A stretch of 64,000 bases of DNA. Source: a virus. The stretch is taken from the IMG/VR virus record IMGVR_UViG_3300011113_000396, positions 49,453-113,452 of that record; one strand, 5' to 3'. A program made the translations under genes and the position numbers. Position 1 is the first letter of the stretch. Every line of letters begins with the position of its first letter. Shown piece after piece: positions 50,389 through 58,515 of the stretch. The notes under the pieces are model-generated. The model saw only the letters and a list, made by a program, of their open reading frames with translations. It was not told the origin of the DNA and searched no databases.

Positions 50389-52511
50389 TTCTTGAATTCC
50401 TCAAATATTCCCTTCAGATAATTGATCCTCATATTCTGAGGTTCCATATCCTTTACCTTCTTAGTATTTATCATTTGATGAATCATATCACCGGGAGTTT
50501 CTTCGATTTTTGTGCCTTTATTGATCTTGAATTGATATTCGTTCATTGCTTCGGTGTCATCTGGAGATGAATCGCAACCGCATCCTTCAACGGCTTCTGA
50601 AATCTTTCTCCATCCTCCACCCTTCTTTTTGTAGCACTTTGCAGCCCAAGCATTGGCATAGGCTGAATTTCCTGTTATGGTTACAAATCCATTTTGAATC
50701 ATAACCCATGTATTATTTTCAGTCTCGGGACACCATACTTCTTCAGTACCAGCATCTTCAATTATTAGATTTTGGGTATTGTGTGTTTTCTTATTTCTAA
50801 TGATTGTAGCGGCCTTCATTTCTGGATATTTGTCAGAGAAAGAAACATGATAACCATTTAAGGATGCTGCGAGAATAGCAGCGTAGAAATGATCTTCGTT
50901 CTTCTGGCTAAAACCAAATGTATGACGTTTTTCTATCTTTGTGCTGATTCCCTGATCGTGGCCATCATAAACAATTGCACTGGCCAAAAATATTTCTCTT
51001 TGTTCTTTGGACATAGAAAGAACTTTTTCTGTCCATGAGTTTTTCTTTGACCAATTTTCTAAAATTAAATCAGAAGAATTGTTAAGTTCTGAGCAACAAA
51101 CTAGTTGCATGTGCTTATTGATGTCCTTAGTTTCCACCAAACCAGTATTTTGATAGTCAGAACCACTCTTAACTACCCATTTGTGATTAGGGGTACATTT
51201 TATCTTAAATCCGGTTGCTTTGCCCATCTCAACAATAGGAGCATCATCAAAATGATGTAGATTAAGTATTGGTTTCCATTCAAGTTCATCATTTTGAATA
51301 TTGTATGATAAAATTTCATCTCCAATCACAAGATTGTGGTAGCTTTCTGGTCCATTTCTAGTAATCGCTAGAGAATCCATTGTAACACATGGATATACAT
51401 CAAACTTTTGTTTAGCTTGAGCAATGCAAGCACTCCACTTTTTCTTATCTGTTGGAGAGTTCTTTTCCAAAAGAACTCCATATGAAAGAGCTTCTTCCGA
51501 AAGAAGAGAAGAAACGCTTCTCTTGCTCCAGAATCTACAAGCCCAGTATCTAGCCTTCCAGATGGGACCGGGATTATCGCAATTGTGGCGTGCGCGGAAG
51601 TTCTTTCTTCTGGCTGGATTATCTCTTTTGATTTCCATGTTTGGATCGCCAAACTCAACCTTTACGACATTTCCCTTGTCGTTCTTGACATAGACCTTAT
51701 ACTTCTTGACATCGCCACGCATTGGCTTATTTAGTTTGACTTTTTTGCCTTTGTGTTCGGCAGCTTCTTCAAGGAAACCCCAGCTATTTTCTTGGAAGTA
51801 CTTATTTTCTGATTCAAAGAAGACGGCAACAATTTCATCGCCAGAGCATTCTTCGATTGTTTCAAGGCCGCGATCAAGCCCCATGGATTCAACAATCAAC
51901 TTCAAAGTGCCATCCCGGTGATAAGATATTTCTTGGACTTCTACGGGAGTGGTTGCATTCTTGTAATAAACATCCCCCACATTCAGCTGTCTGGCAAGCT
52001 TGCCAACAGAGTGAATTACGACTCCGACTGGAGTTTTCATTTCGACAATCTTCTTGTCCATTTCACAGGGAGGAGTCTTATATTTTTTGTTTCTTTTTGA
52101 GATATCCATAGATTGACCGGGTGTGTTGGCTTTCGTCTTTTTATTTATGTCCATTAATTCGTCTGGAATTATTGTTTCTTCGTTCATCTTCTTTTTCTTT
52201 GCTGCCCCGGTCTCGACATAGACAGGCTTTCGGCCTTTACCGCCTTCGCCTTTTTCGTCATATCCAGCCTTTTTCTGAGCTTTTCTTTTTCTTTTGACAA
52301 ACGACGAAATACCTTTTTTACCTAATTTGTTTGCTTTTTGTTTTGATAAACAAGCAGAATAGGCCTCACCTTCCTTGGCATCTCCGCATTTACCGACTCT
52401 TTTTCCCGATGAGTCATATCTGTCCCAGCCGGGTTCTGAATTGGCAGATTCGTCGTGAAACCATTTGCCCAAACCAGAATCTTTATATACCTCATCGAGT
52501 TTATTTTTCAT
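50385..52511 (-). CDS. DUF5872-type phage protein interrupted by a contiguous intein
   Basis: 708 residues as translated: 374 of N-extein, a 241-residue intein, and 93 of C-extein, so 467 after splicing. N-terminus GLGKWFHDESANSEPGWDRY and GEAYSACLSKQKA match DUF5872. The middle has VKKYKVYVKNDKGNVVKVEF and FRARHNCDNPGP, conserved in T4-like phages. The C-extein joins QKFDVYP to SAYANAWAAKCYKKKGG. Intein: Cys375, TPNH block B, C-terminal NTWVMIQNGFVTITGN and Ser+1. Small charged protein, probably involved in head or DNA-end functions; role unknown. Confidence 0.85.
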   Translation of the reverse strand: MKNKLDEVYKDSGLGKWFHDESANSEPGWDRYDSSGKRVGKCGDAKEGEAYSACLSKQKANKLGKKGISSFVKRKRKAQKKAGYDEKGEGGKGRKPVYVETGAAKKKKMNEETIIPDELMDINKKTKANTPGQSMDISKRNKKYKTPPCEMDKKIVEMKTPVGVVIHSVGKLARQLNVGDVYYKNATTPVEVQEISYHRDGTLKLIVESMGLDRGLETIEECSGDEIVAVFFESENKYFQENSWGFLEEAAEHKGKKVKLNKPMRGDVKKYKVYVKNDKGNVVKVEFGDPNMEIKRDNPARRKNFRARHNCDNPGPIWKARYWACRFWSKRSVSSLLSEEALSYGVLLEKNSPTDKKKWSACIAQAKQKFDVYPCVTMDSLAITRNGPESYHNLVIGDEILSYNIQNDELEWKPILNLHHFDDAPIVEMGKATGFKIKCTPNHKWVVKSGSDYQNTGLVETKDINKHMQLVCCSELNNSSDLILENWSKKNSWTEKVLSMSKEQREIFLASAIVYDGHDQGISTKIEKRHTFGFSQKNEDHFYAAILAASLNGYHVSFSDKYPEMKAATIIRNKKTHNTQNLIIEDAGTEEVWCPETENNTWVMIQNGFVTITGNSAYANAWAAKCYKKKGGGWRKISEAVEGCGCDSSPDDTEAMNEYQFKINKGTKIEETPGDMIHQMINTKKVKDMEPQNMRINYLKGIFEEFKK
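50667..51389 (-). mobile_element. Contiguous intein with reduced endonuclease region
   Basis: Residues 375-615 of the host protein. 241 residues is longer than a mini-intein (about 135-150) but shorter than a typical LAGLIDADG intein. The insert holds REIFLASAIVYDGHDQGIST followed by FSQKNEDHFYAAILAASLNG, which looks like a single degenerate LAGLIDADG helix and half-domain. Splicing residues are intact (Cys1, TPNH, Gly-Asn end, Ser+1); homing activity is probably lost. Confidence 0.88.
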
Positions 52512-53130
52512 CGGTTGCTTTCTGCTGTAATAGACTGACTTCTATGGAATCCTTAGCTCTTTCTAGTGCCTTTTTGCAGGATTCTATATCTATAGTTTCA
52601 AATGTCACCCTATTGCACCATTGAACCATGATATATCCTGTAATCTTACCTTTATTTTTGATTGTGGTAGTCATGTAGGCTTCGACATTATCAGTTTCAA
52701 GTATTTGGCGAAATATGCTAGCTTTGAGTTGGCCTAGCTTTCTAATAACAATATTTTCTGATATTAATGATTGAACATGTTCAATGAACATGGAAATCAA
52801 TACTTCTCTCATCTTGGTGTATTGTGCGCTTACTCCGCTGTGAAGAGATTCGTGAGTCATTGACAATTTCTTCATTGAAATACCATCAATGAAATATTCA
52901 CCATTATGAAATTGAACCAGCTGTGTTCTGGCTGCGTCACACTCAAGTCTTAATTCAGTTAAAGCTTCGTGAATATCGCTGTGAGTTTTCCAGTATTCGA
53001 TATTATAGGCTTCTTTTCTTTTCTTTTTCCAACGAAAAAAATATACCAATGCTCCTGCAATAGTAGCACCCAGTGCCGTTCCTAGTTCCAGATAATTATT
53101 TGGCATCAAGGTGTTTATGTCCAATTGCAT
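52501..53130 (-). CDS. Membrane-anchored protein with GAF-like cytoplasmic region
   Basis: 209 residues. One N-terminal membrane segment (LELGTALGATIAGALVYFF, residues about 14-32) followed by a basic stop-transfer KKKRKEAY. The soluble part has ARTQLVQFHNGEYFIDGISM near residue 70 and ITGYIMVQWCN near 163, which suggest a GAF-type fold. AAAGGA lies 6 nt before the ATG. It starts inside the end of the 816-residue gene. Could act at the host membrane; function unknown. Confidence 0.65.
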   Translation of the reverse strand: MQLDINTLMPNNYLELGTALGATIAGALVYFFRWKKKRKEAYNIEYWKTHSDIHEALTELRLECDAARTQLVQFHNGEYFIDGISMKKLSMTHESLHSGVSAQYTKMREVLISMFIEHVQSLISENIVIRKLGQLKASIFRQILETDNVEAYMTTTIKNKGKITGYIMVQWCNRVTFETIDIESCKKALERAKDSIEVSLLQQKATDEK

Positions 53131-55546
53131 TTAGTATCCTTTTAATATCCTGCCCCGGAGTATTTAGTAGATAATTAAGAAGCAATTCTTTAGTGCCTTC
53201 ATCTCCAGCACCATGCTCTTCATAAGTCATTCCCTTGTATTTCTTGTTGTTGCTTCTGTTTGTTGATTTATCTTGAACTCTTAGATTCTTTTCAGAGTTA
53301 TTCATAGGATTGCCGTCTTTATGATCGACATCCTTACCATCGCCCTTTTTTACTCTTCCCTGACGAGCGAGTTTTCTTCTGGCAGTAACTCTCTTTGCTC
53401 TTCTCTTGATTTGTTCTGGCTTACCGTGGTATTCACGATATTCCTTCTTATAATCACGATCACGCTTTTCTTCCGTGATTGATTCTGGGGCATTGTTGTA
53501 AGTGTATGCCAGAGCCAAAGCAACTAGAGTTTCAGGATCAAGCTGTTTCTTGGACTTCTTGAGATTGATAAATTGTTTTCTATTGATGAGTTTTTGTTCA
53601 AGTAGTTTAGCAAATGGTTTATCTGAATTGATAAGAATCTGTTCAGCCACATCCATATAGTGTCCGAGGGAATCAAACTCAATTTGCTCTTCGCTGCTTC
53701 GAACAACTGGAATGGTAATTTCTTTACCATTGACTCTAATGATATTGTTCTTTGAAACAAACTTCTTAAGATCTTTAACCTTTAGCATTGGGTTAAAGCA
53801 GAGCATCGATTCAAAATCATATGATTCAAGCATAAGTGAAAGAAGGAATCTAACCGGATCTTTCATTACATCTGCTGTCTTATAAACTAAAGATTTCATC
53901 AATGTCTTTTCATTGACCTCTGGCATTTCTTCTTCAAAAAGCTTTCTCTTAAACTTCTTAAATTTGATCTTAGAAAGCCCAGCCAATTCGGTGAGAAGCG
54001 CATCGTCAATCGCATAGATGCCATTATCACGAACAATGTGTGTGGCATTAGCTATTGGATTCTGATCTTGTCCAGATAAGTAAGCTCCAATCAAAGCCTT
54101 TTTAGCTTCGATATTTACTGGATTTTTCTTTTTGTTTATATCTTGGATGAATAGTGGAATGAGCTGTTCCATCTGCTGTTTGAATACTTCAAGAGAAGCT
54201 TGTGGCAACACCATACCGTTTTCATCTAGAACTTTTTTCTTTGCTACCAACTCAGTCAAATTTTTCTTTACCTTGTTATTGATATTTGGATCATTCATCA
54301 AGGCTTCGTATTGGGTGGAGTTGAATAGTGTCTTTCCGAATTGAGATGCAATAGTTTGAAATCCCTGAGCTAATGTAGGAGTGATCTGCATCTGGCTCAA
54401 ATCCATGGTGCTAAACAGATTGAAAATCATCATCTTCTGAGCATCATAATTTTCATCTTTGGGAGCAATGAAAATCTTATTTTGATTTACAATCGGATTG
54501 ATTCTCTTATCACTGGTAAACAACTTCGCAGTTGGCTGACTTCCGTCCATGTTGAAAACAGCAGTCTCATAGAAATGATTCAATACTGTTCCGTCTAGAG
54601 TGTTCATCTTTTCCAGAAGCTTCTTGGCTAACAAGAATGCTTCCTTAGTAAATCTTGAGAATTTACCTCCCATGAATGTGAGAGTGTAGTTGAGTTCTTG
54701 TCCAGAAGCACCGGATGCTATTCTGGACAATACAATCATTGCACGAACAACTTGCTCGCTAAGTGAAATTTTGCGGCCAGTTTCATCTTCGTCTGTAATG
54801 AGTATTCCAAAGTTCTTAAGATTATCTAAAGATAGCTTTGAAAGTGTATCTTTGTAGTTAAGTTTTGAACGCAATGGCATGAAGATGCTCATAGCCATCA
54901 TGTGCTGCTGGGCAATGAACATTGGGTCATTAGGATTTACTTCTTGCTGTGGCTCGCCACCTTCCTCTTGGGGCTGATCTTCTGGAGCTTCTTCCTCTCC
55001 CTCAGCCTCAAGTAGATCGCGCTCTGCACGTTTTCTCTTCTTCTCAAAGTCCTTGTCATCTTTATACATCTGCATGGACATTCTTAATTCTTTTCTAAAA
55101 TCATCAAATCCACGGAACATATCCCTTCTCTTTCGGGTTTTTCCTGATTGATTAGAAATTTCGTTTAAAAGATTAAGAATTTGATCATCGATACTTTCAT
55201 CCATATAGACCCTCTGGTTTGATGCTATGTCCAATGCTTTAGCCTGACCTCTTTCCCGAGCCTGTCGGGCTAGAAGTTCTTTACGGTCGTTTGTTAGATC
55301 GATTTGATCACGACGCTCTCTAGCGGCAAGTTGTTTTCTCTCTCCCCGCGAGGCCTTTTTATTCTTAAGAATGCGTCTTCTTCTTTTGTATTCTAGAGCT
55401 TCGCGTTTTCTTCTGGCGGAAATTACTCGTCTTTCCACTCTCGATTGAAGAATTTCATTGCGGAGATATGTACCCTCATCAAGGCTCATGCCTTGGCTAC
55501 GGGCAAATTTAATAAAGGTAGGTAAATCGAACCAACTGTCGTTCAT
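53096..55546 (-). CDS. Large late protein with C-terminal HNH-like domain
   Basis: 816 residues from ATG 55546, 5 nt after TATAAATA. Residues about 30-110 are extremely Arg/Lys-rich helices; 170-205 are acidic with Gln and Pro; 210-640 are mostly helical. The C-terminus carries RRAKRVTARRKLARQG, then KKGDGKDVDHKDGNPMNNSEKNL, an HNH-like pattern (DVDHKDGNPxNNxxxNL) seen near the ends of several T4-like structural proteins. Whether this end is nuclease-active is unclear. Probably a virion protein. Confidence 0.75.
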   Translation of the reverse strand: MNDSWFDLPTFIKFARSQGMSLDEGTYLRNEILQSRVERRVISARRKREALEYKRRRRILKNKKASRGERKQLAARERRDQIDLTNDRKELLARQARERGQAKALDIASNQRVYMDESIDDQILNLLNEISNQSGKTRKRRDMFRGFDDFRKELRMSMQMYKDDKDFEKKRKRAERDLLEAEGEEEAPEDQPQEEGGEPQQEVNPNDPMFIAQQHMMAMSIFMPLRSKLNYKDTLSKLSLDNLKNFGILITDEDETGRKISLSEQVVRAMIVLSRIASGASGQELNYTLTFMGGKFSRFTKEAFLLAKKLLEKMNTLDGTVLNHFYETAVFNMDGSQPTAKLFTSDKRINPIVNQNKIFIAPKDENYDAQKMMIFNLFSTMDLSQMQITPTLAQGFQTIASQFGKTLFNSTQYEALMNDPNINNKVKKNLTELVAKKKVLDENGMVLPQASLEVFKQQMEQLIPLFIQDINKKKNPVNIEAKKALIGAYLSGQDQNPIANATHIVRDNGIYAIDDALLTELAGLSKIKFKKFKRKLFEEEMPEVNEKTLMKSLVYKTADVMKDPVRFLLSLMLESYDFESMLCFNPMLKVKDLKKFVSKNNIIRVNGKEITIPVVRSSEEQIEFDSLGHYMDVAEQILINSDKPFAKLLEQKLINRKQFINLKKSKKQLDPETLVALALAYTYNNAPESITEEKRDRDYKKEYREYHGKPEQIKRRAKRVTARRKLARQGRVKKGDGKDVDHKDGNPMNNSEKNLRVQDKSTNRSNNKKYKGMTYEEHGAGDEGTKELLLNYLLNTPGQDIKRILNAIGHKHLDAK

Positions 55547-55551
55547 CAAAG

Positions 55552-55559
55552 TATTTATA
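55552..55559 (-). promoter_or_regulatory. Late promoter TATAAATA, 5 nt before start
   Basis: Exact late consensus, then CTTTG and ATG at 55546. Heads the coupled minus-strand block down to 49004. Confidence 0.85.
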
Positions 55560-55567
55560 ACGACAGT

Positions 55568-55966
55568 CTATTCCTCTTTTCGGACGAACTTGAAGCCTTT
55601 ATAAGACTTTCTCTTGCCTATGACTAAGTCATACATCGCAGACCGATTTAGGTCGTTCTCTTGGCAATACTGATACAAGTTTTCAATTTCAACTTCTTTG
55701 CCTTCTTTGATGTAAATAAAACACCTTTTCTTGTCAATTTTTATGACTGGTTCTGGCATTTTGAAGTTTTTAAATTCCTCTGAAAGTTCATACGGAACAG
55801 TATTTGATTCTTCAATCCATTTCCAATGCTTATCTACCTTAACAAAACAGCCGCCATGCTTTCTTGTAAAGGTCTTTCTGTGGTAATCGGATCTGGCATC
55901 TTCATTCATTCTGACCCATAAACGACTATTTCTTATATTCACTTGATCAGTTTCACTTAGACTCAT
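55568..55966 (-). CDS. Hypothetical protein with NUMOD1-like C-terminal region
   Basis: 132 residues. The N-terminal half is Trp/Arg-rich (NSRLWVRMNEDARSDYH). The C-terminal part VEIENLYQYCQENDLNRSAM and GKRKSYKGFKFVRK resembles the small helix-turn-helix that homing enzymes use to hold their target. There is no nuclease core, so it may be a relic of a homing gene or a phage regulator. It overlaps the upstream exonuclease by 14 nt. Confidence 0.6.
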   Translation of the reverse strand: MSLSETDQVNIRNSRLWVRMNEDARSDYHRKTFTRKHGGCFVKVDKHWKWIEESNTVPYELSEEFKNFKMPEPVIKIDKKRCFIYIKEGKEVEIENLYQYCQENDLNRSAMYDLVIGKRKSYKGFKFVRKEE

Positions 55967-56630
55967 TGAACTTTTCCTTGTATTTCTGTATCACATCAAA
56001 TAGTTTTCCAACGTATTTGATTGGCTTGTCGATGAATTCTTGAACAGAGCCGTCTTCGCATGTAATGAGGATGACAATGTTTTCAATCTTTTCATTGAAT
56101 CTTTCCTCCCAGAGAAGAGCATATGCAGTTGCTTGAAGCTTATAGTTTTCAATATCTTCTTCGCGCTTTCTGTTCGTACTTCCCTTGAAGTCAATAATGC
56201 TCTTTACTCCGTTATAGTCAGCAACGCAGTCTACTCGACCAGCGAGACCGACCTTTGCGCCCCATAGAGGGTATTCAAGTGCATGTACGTTATCTATAGT
56301 GTCTAATTTGTCCTGTACTTGCTTGAAAAGTTCGTACTGATCTGGCATCAATGAATTTTTTTCAATCTGTTCATTGAGCAAATAATTTTCAATTAGTTTG
56401 TGTAGGTTAGTACCTCGTTGGCAAACTCTTTGAGATTCTTTTGGATTATCTCTTCGCCACTTCTTGAAGAATTCGTTCTTTTCCCAGCCTACGACTGTAG
56501 TTACACTAGGAAACTTTCCACCCGGACAGACATAGACTCGTCTACCGTCTTCGGTGATTTGTTGTACTTGATCTTCTTGGAGTTTAGGAAGATGATTAAA
56601 TGATTTGGTATTGATATATTCAGATAGCAT
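55953..56630 (-). CDS. PD-(D/E)XK exonuclease
   Basis: 225 residues. GGKFPSVTTVVGWEKNEFFKKW near residue 38 and GTNLHKLIENYLL near 74 contain the N-terminal helix with its conserved His. GLAGRVDCVADYNG followed by KSIIDFKGSTNRK near residues 128-152 is the catalytic D-x(n)-DxK core, and IENYKLQATAYALLWEE holds the QxxxY motif, as in Cas4/RecB-type nucleases of T4-like phages. It starts in a TAATG overlap with the preceding gene. Likely DNA end processing. Confidence 0.88.
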   Translation of the reverse strand: MLSEYINTKSFNHLPKLQEDQVQQITEDGRRVYVCPGGKFPSVTTVVGWEKNEFFKKWRRDNPKESQRVCQRGTNLHKLIENYLLNEQIEKNSLMPDQYELFKQVQDKLDTIDNVHALEYPLWGAKVGLAGRVDCVADYNGVKSIIDFKGSTNRKREEDIENYKLQATAYALLWEERFNEKIENIVILITCEDGSVQEFIDKPIKYVGKLFDVIQKYKEKFNESK

Positions 56631-57631
56631 TACATAATTTCGGATACACTTGTCACATCACGAATAGGACCAATGTCTTTGGTTTGCATTAAAAATGAAC
56701 CGTCATTTGATTTGGACTGTATTATACCACTAATGAGGTTTGATGCAGATACTAAATCCTCTTCATATGCTTTAAATTCTTCGGCAGGAGCCTCAGTTCC
56801 AGTTTTAGTGGCCTCAGCTTGGCCGGTCATTTGAGCCTCATCTTGCGACATAAGATATCCACCAACACCCAATGCAGTGGCGGCACCTAGAGCAAATGGC
56901 TTAACATTTGATTGTGGTTCGATATAATCTGATGCAGAACTTGTTTGGGCTGAAGCTGCCTTTTTAGTTTGTTGTGGTTCAACGTAAATATAATCTTGTC
57001 TTGGTGACGTTGGCACTGCTCTTGTTTCTGGTGCCATTTTAGCCATGCTTGGATCATAAATGTTTACGCTTGGATCAGATACTCCAATTTTTTTTAGATA
57101 TGGTGAGACATCTAAATCGGAAGCACCGCGTCCGATTGCCTTAGAAATTGCACCAGCTAATCCCTCATTTAAAAGTTTAGATCTTTCAATTCTAAGAGTG
57201 AATTCTCTTACACTAAAATCTTCTTTGAGGCCACTCTTTGGCTTCTTATCATAATTCTTGGTTTGTTTATTTCTAGTCTCAATAAACTTTTTGATTTGAG
57301 TAGTTACGTCTTTGTTTGATCTTTCGTCAATGACTCTAAAGTTTTTAGCACCGTGAATAACATCAAGAAGACCTTTTTGTGAAGAAGCGGTTCTTATTTT
57401 CGTCCCTGTCGATGTCCTGATTTCGACTCGGTATTTGCCTCTTTTGATAACTTCTTCTTTTCTTTTGTCTTTCGGTTTTCCATAATTATCTTCTTCAAAT
57501 AATTCAATAAAGCGAAACTTCTCTTCAAGAGACATCTTACCAGAAGCCTGCTCGACCTCCGAAAGAATCTCTTGAAGTTCCTGTTCGTTATTTTTGATTG
57601 CGTCTTCGAAAAGTTTAGTTAGCTTCTTCAT
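56630..57631 (-). CDS. Late hypothetical protein, basic then Ala/Thr-rich
   Basis: 333 residues from ATG 57631, chosen because a perfect TATAAATA ends 5 nt before it; the frame is open upstream to an ATG at 57679 that the promoter would exclude. The N-terminus KKLTKLFEDAIKNNEQELQE is helical; residues about 60-140 are strongly basic; 225-250 hold a short hydrophobic segment (FALGAATALGVGGYLM). Probably structural; no family. Confidence 0.65.
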   Translation of the reverse strand: MKKLTKLFEDAIKNNEQELQEILSEVEQASGKMSLEEKFRFIELFEEDNYGKPKDKRKEEVIKRGKYRVEIRTSTGTKIRTASSQKGLLDVIHGAKNFRVIDERSNKDVTTQIKKFIETRNKQTKNYDKKPKSGLKEDFSVREFTLRIERSKLLNEGLAGAISKAIGRGASDLDVSPYLKKIGVSDPSVNIYDPSMAKMAPETRAVPTSPRQDYIYVEPQQTKKAASAQTSSASDYIEPQSNVKPFALGAATALGVGGYLMSQDEAQMTGQAEATKTGTEAPAEEFKAYEEDLVSASNLISGIIQSKSNDGSFLMQTKDIGPIRDVTSVSEIM

Positions 57632-57636
57632 ATTTG

Positions 57637-57644
57637 TATTTATA
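57637..57644 (-). promoter_or_regulatory. Late promoter TATAAATA, 5 nt before start
   Basis: Exact late consensus, then CAAAT and the ATG at 57631. Confidence 0.85.
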
Positions 57645-57650
57645 AATGGA

Positions 57651-57950
57651 TTACTTCCATCTAGTACCGCGCATATCACTAGCCCGGTCTAATTTTCTCT
57701 TTGCATATTCAGGCATATTTTGCTTCATACGACTCATGAGTTCGCTCCATCTACCACCAGATGCCTTGTCTGGGGTCAGAGTAGTATCAGCACTCAGGCC
57801 GGGAGTAACATCTTTCCAACTCTTTACAACACATTTTGATTTGCCACATGATGGGCATTTTTCTTTAGTTGGCTTATCTCTTTCGGCCATTGTATGAACT
57901 TCTTCAAAATAATGTTCACATTCAGTACATTCATATCCGTAATTTGGCAT
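57651..57950 (-). CDS. FmdB-family zinc ribbon protein
   Basis: 99 residues. MPNYGYECTECEHYFEEVHTM and CPSCGKSKC form the classic FmdB regulator-type zinc ribbon with two CxxC knuckles. The rest is a charged tail. AAGGA precedes the start, right after the HNH stop, so the two are co-transcribed. Often a small regulatory or accessory protein; role here unknown. Confidence 0.85.
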   Translation of the reverse strand: MPNYGYECTECEHYFEEVHTMAERDKPTKEKCPSCGKSKCVVKSWKDVTPGLSADTTLTPDKASGGRWSELMSRMKQNMPEYAKRKLDRASDMRGTRWK

Positions 57951-57951
57951 G

Positions 57952-58479
57952 TCAATTCCTTAAAAATTTCTTCCATTCTTGATTGTGATATATGTATTCG
58001 CGCAATCCGAGAATACTTACAAATGGGGGCTTGGGTTTCTTTTCTAGATTAAGACCCGATTCTTTGAGTGGCTTGTTTGCTTTTTTCAAATTGCAGCAGT
58101 GGCATGATGTCACCAGATTTTCCCATGTGGATCCGCCACCCTTTGACTTAGGAACAACATGGTCAAGTGTTGCATTCTTATCATCAAGATCTTTCTTGCA
58201 ATACTGGCAAGTGTATTGATCCCGAAGGAATATGTTTTTCCGCGTGGGAGGAATCCTTCTAAATGGCACACGCACGAATGTTTTTAAGATGATTGTCTTA
58301 GGCAATTTAACGACTTGCTCTGAGGTCTTAATCTCATAAAAATCATTGCTGTAATTCAAGGCTTTTCCATTGTTTAGAAGCTTAACAGCCTTGATCCAAT
58401 CAACAATGTTGAGTATTTCCTCTGATGCATTTAGCAGAAGAACTTTACGAATCATTCGTGAATATTTAGGTTTACTCAT
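57952..58479 (-). CDS. HNH endonuclease, McrA-like
   Basis: 175 residues. A basic N-terminal region leads to NIFLRDQYTCQYCKKDL, TLDHVVPKSKGGGSTWENLV and TSCHCCNLKKANK near residues 82-135, a complete HNH with CxxC zinc pairs (CxxC-DHVxP-N-CxxC). The wide family is found in many bacteria and phages. It has its own early promoter. It could be a defence, homing or DNA-processing enzyme. Confidence 0.92.
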   Translation of the reverse strand: MSKPKYSRMIRKVLLLNASEEILNIVDWIKAVKLLNNGKALNYSNDFYEIKTSEQVVKLPKTIILKTFVRVPFRRIPPTRKNIFLRDQYTCQYCKKDLDDKNATLDHVVPKSKGGGSTWENLVTSCHCCNLKKANKPLKESGLNLEKKPKPPFVSILGLREYIYHNQEWKKFLRN

Positions 58480-58485
58480 TTTTTC

Positions 58486-58513
58486 ATTATAAAGATATTC
58501 ACTTTTAAATCAA
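58486..58513 (-). promoter_or_regulatory. Early sigma70-type promoter for the HNH gene, predicted leaderless
   Basis: Read on the minus strand: TTGATT (58513-58508), 16-nt spacer, TATAAT (58491-58486), 6 nt, ATG at 58479. This is the only clear minus-strand example of the exact early geometry. Confidence 0.82.
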
Positions 58514-58515
58514 GA

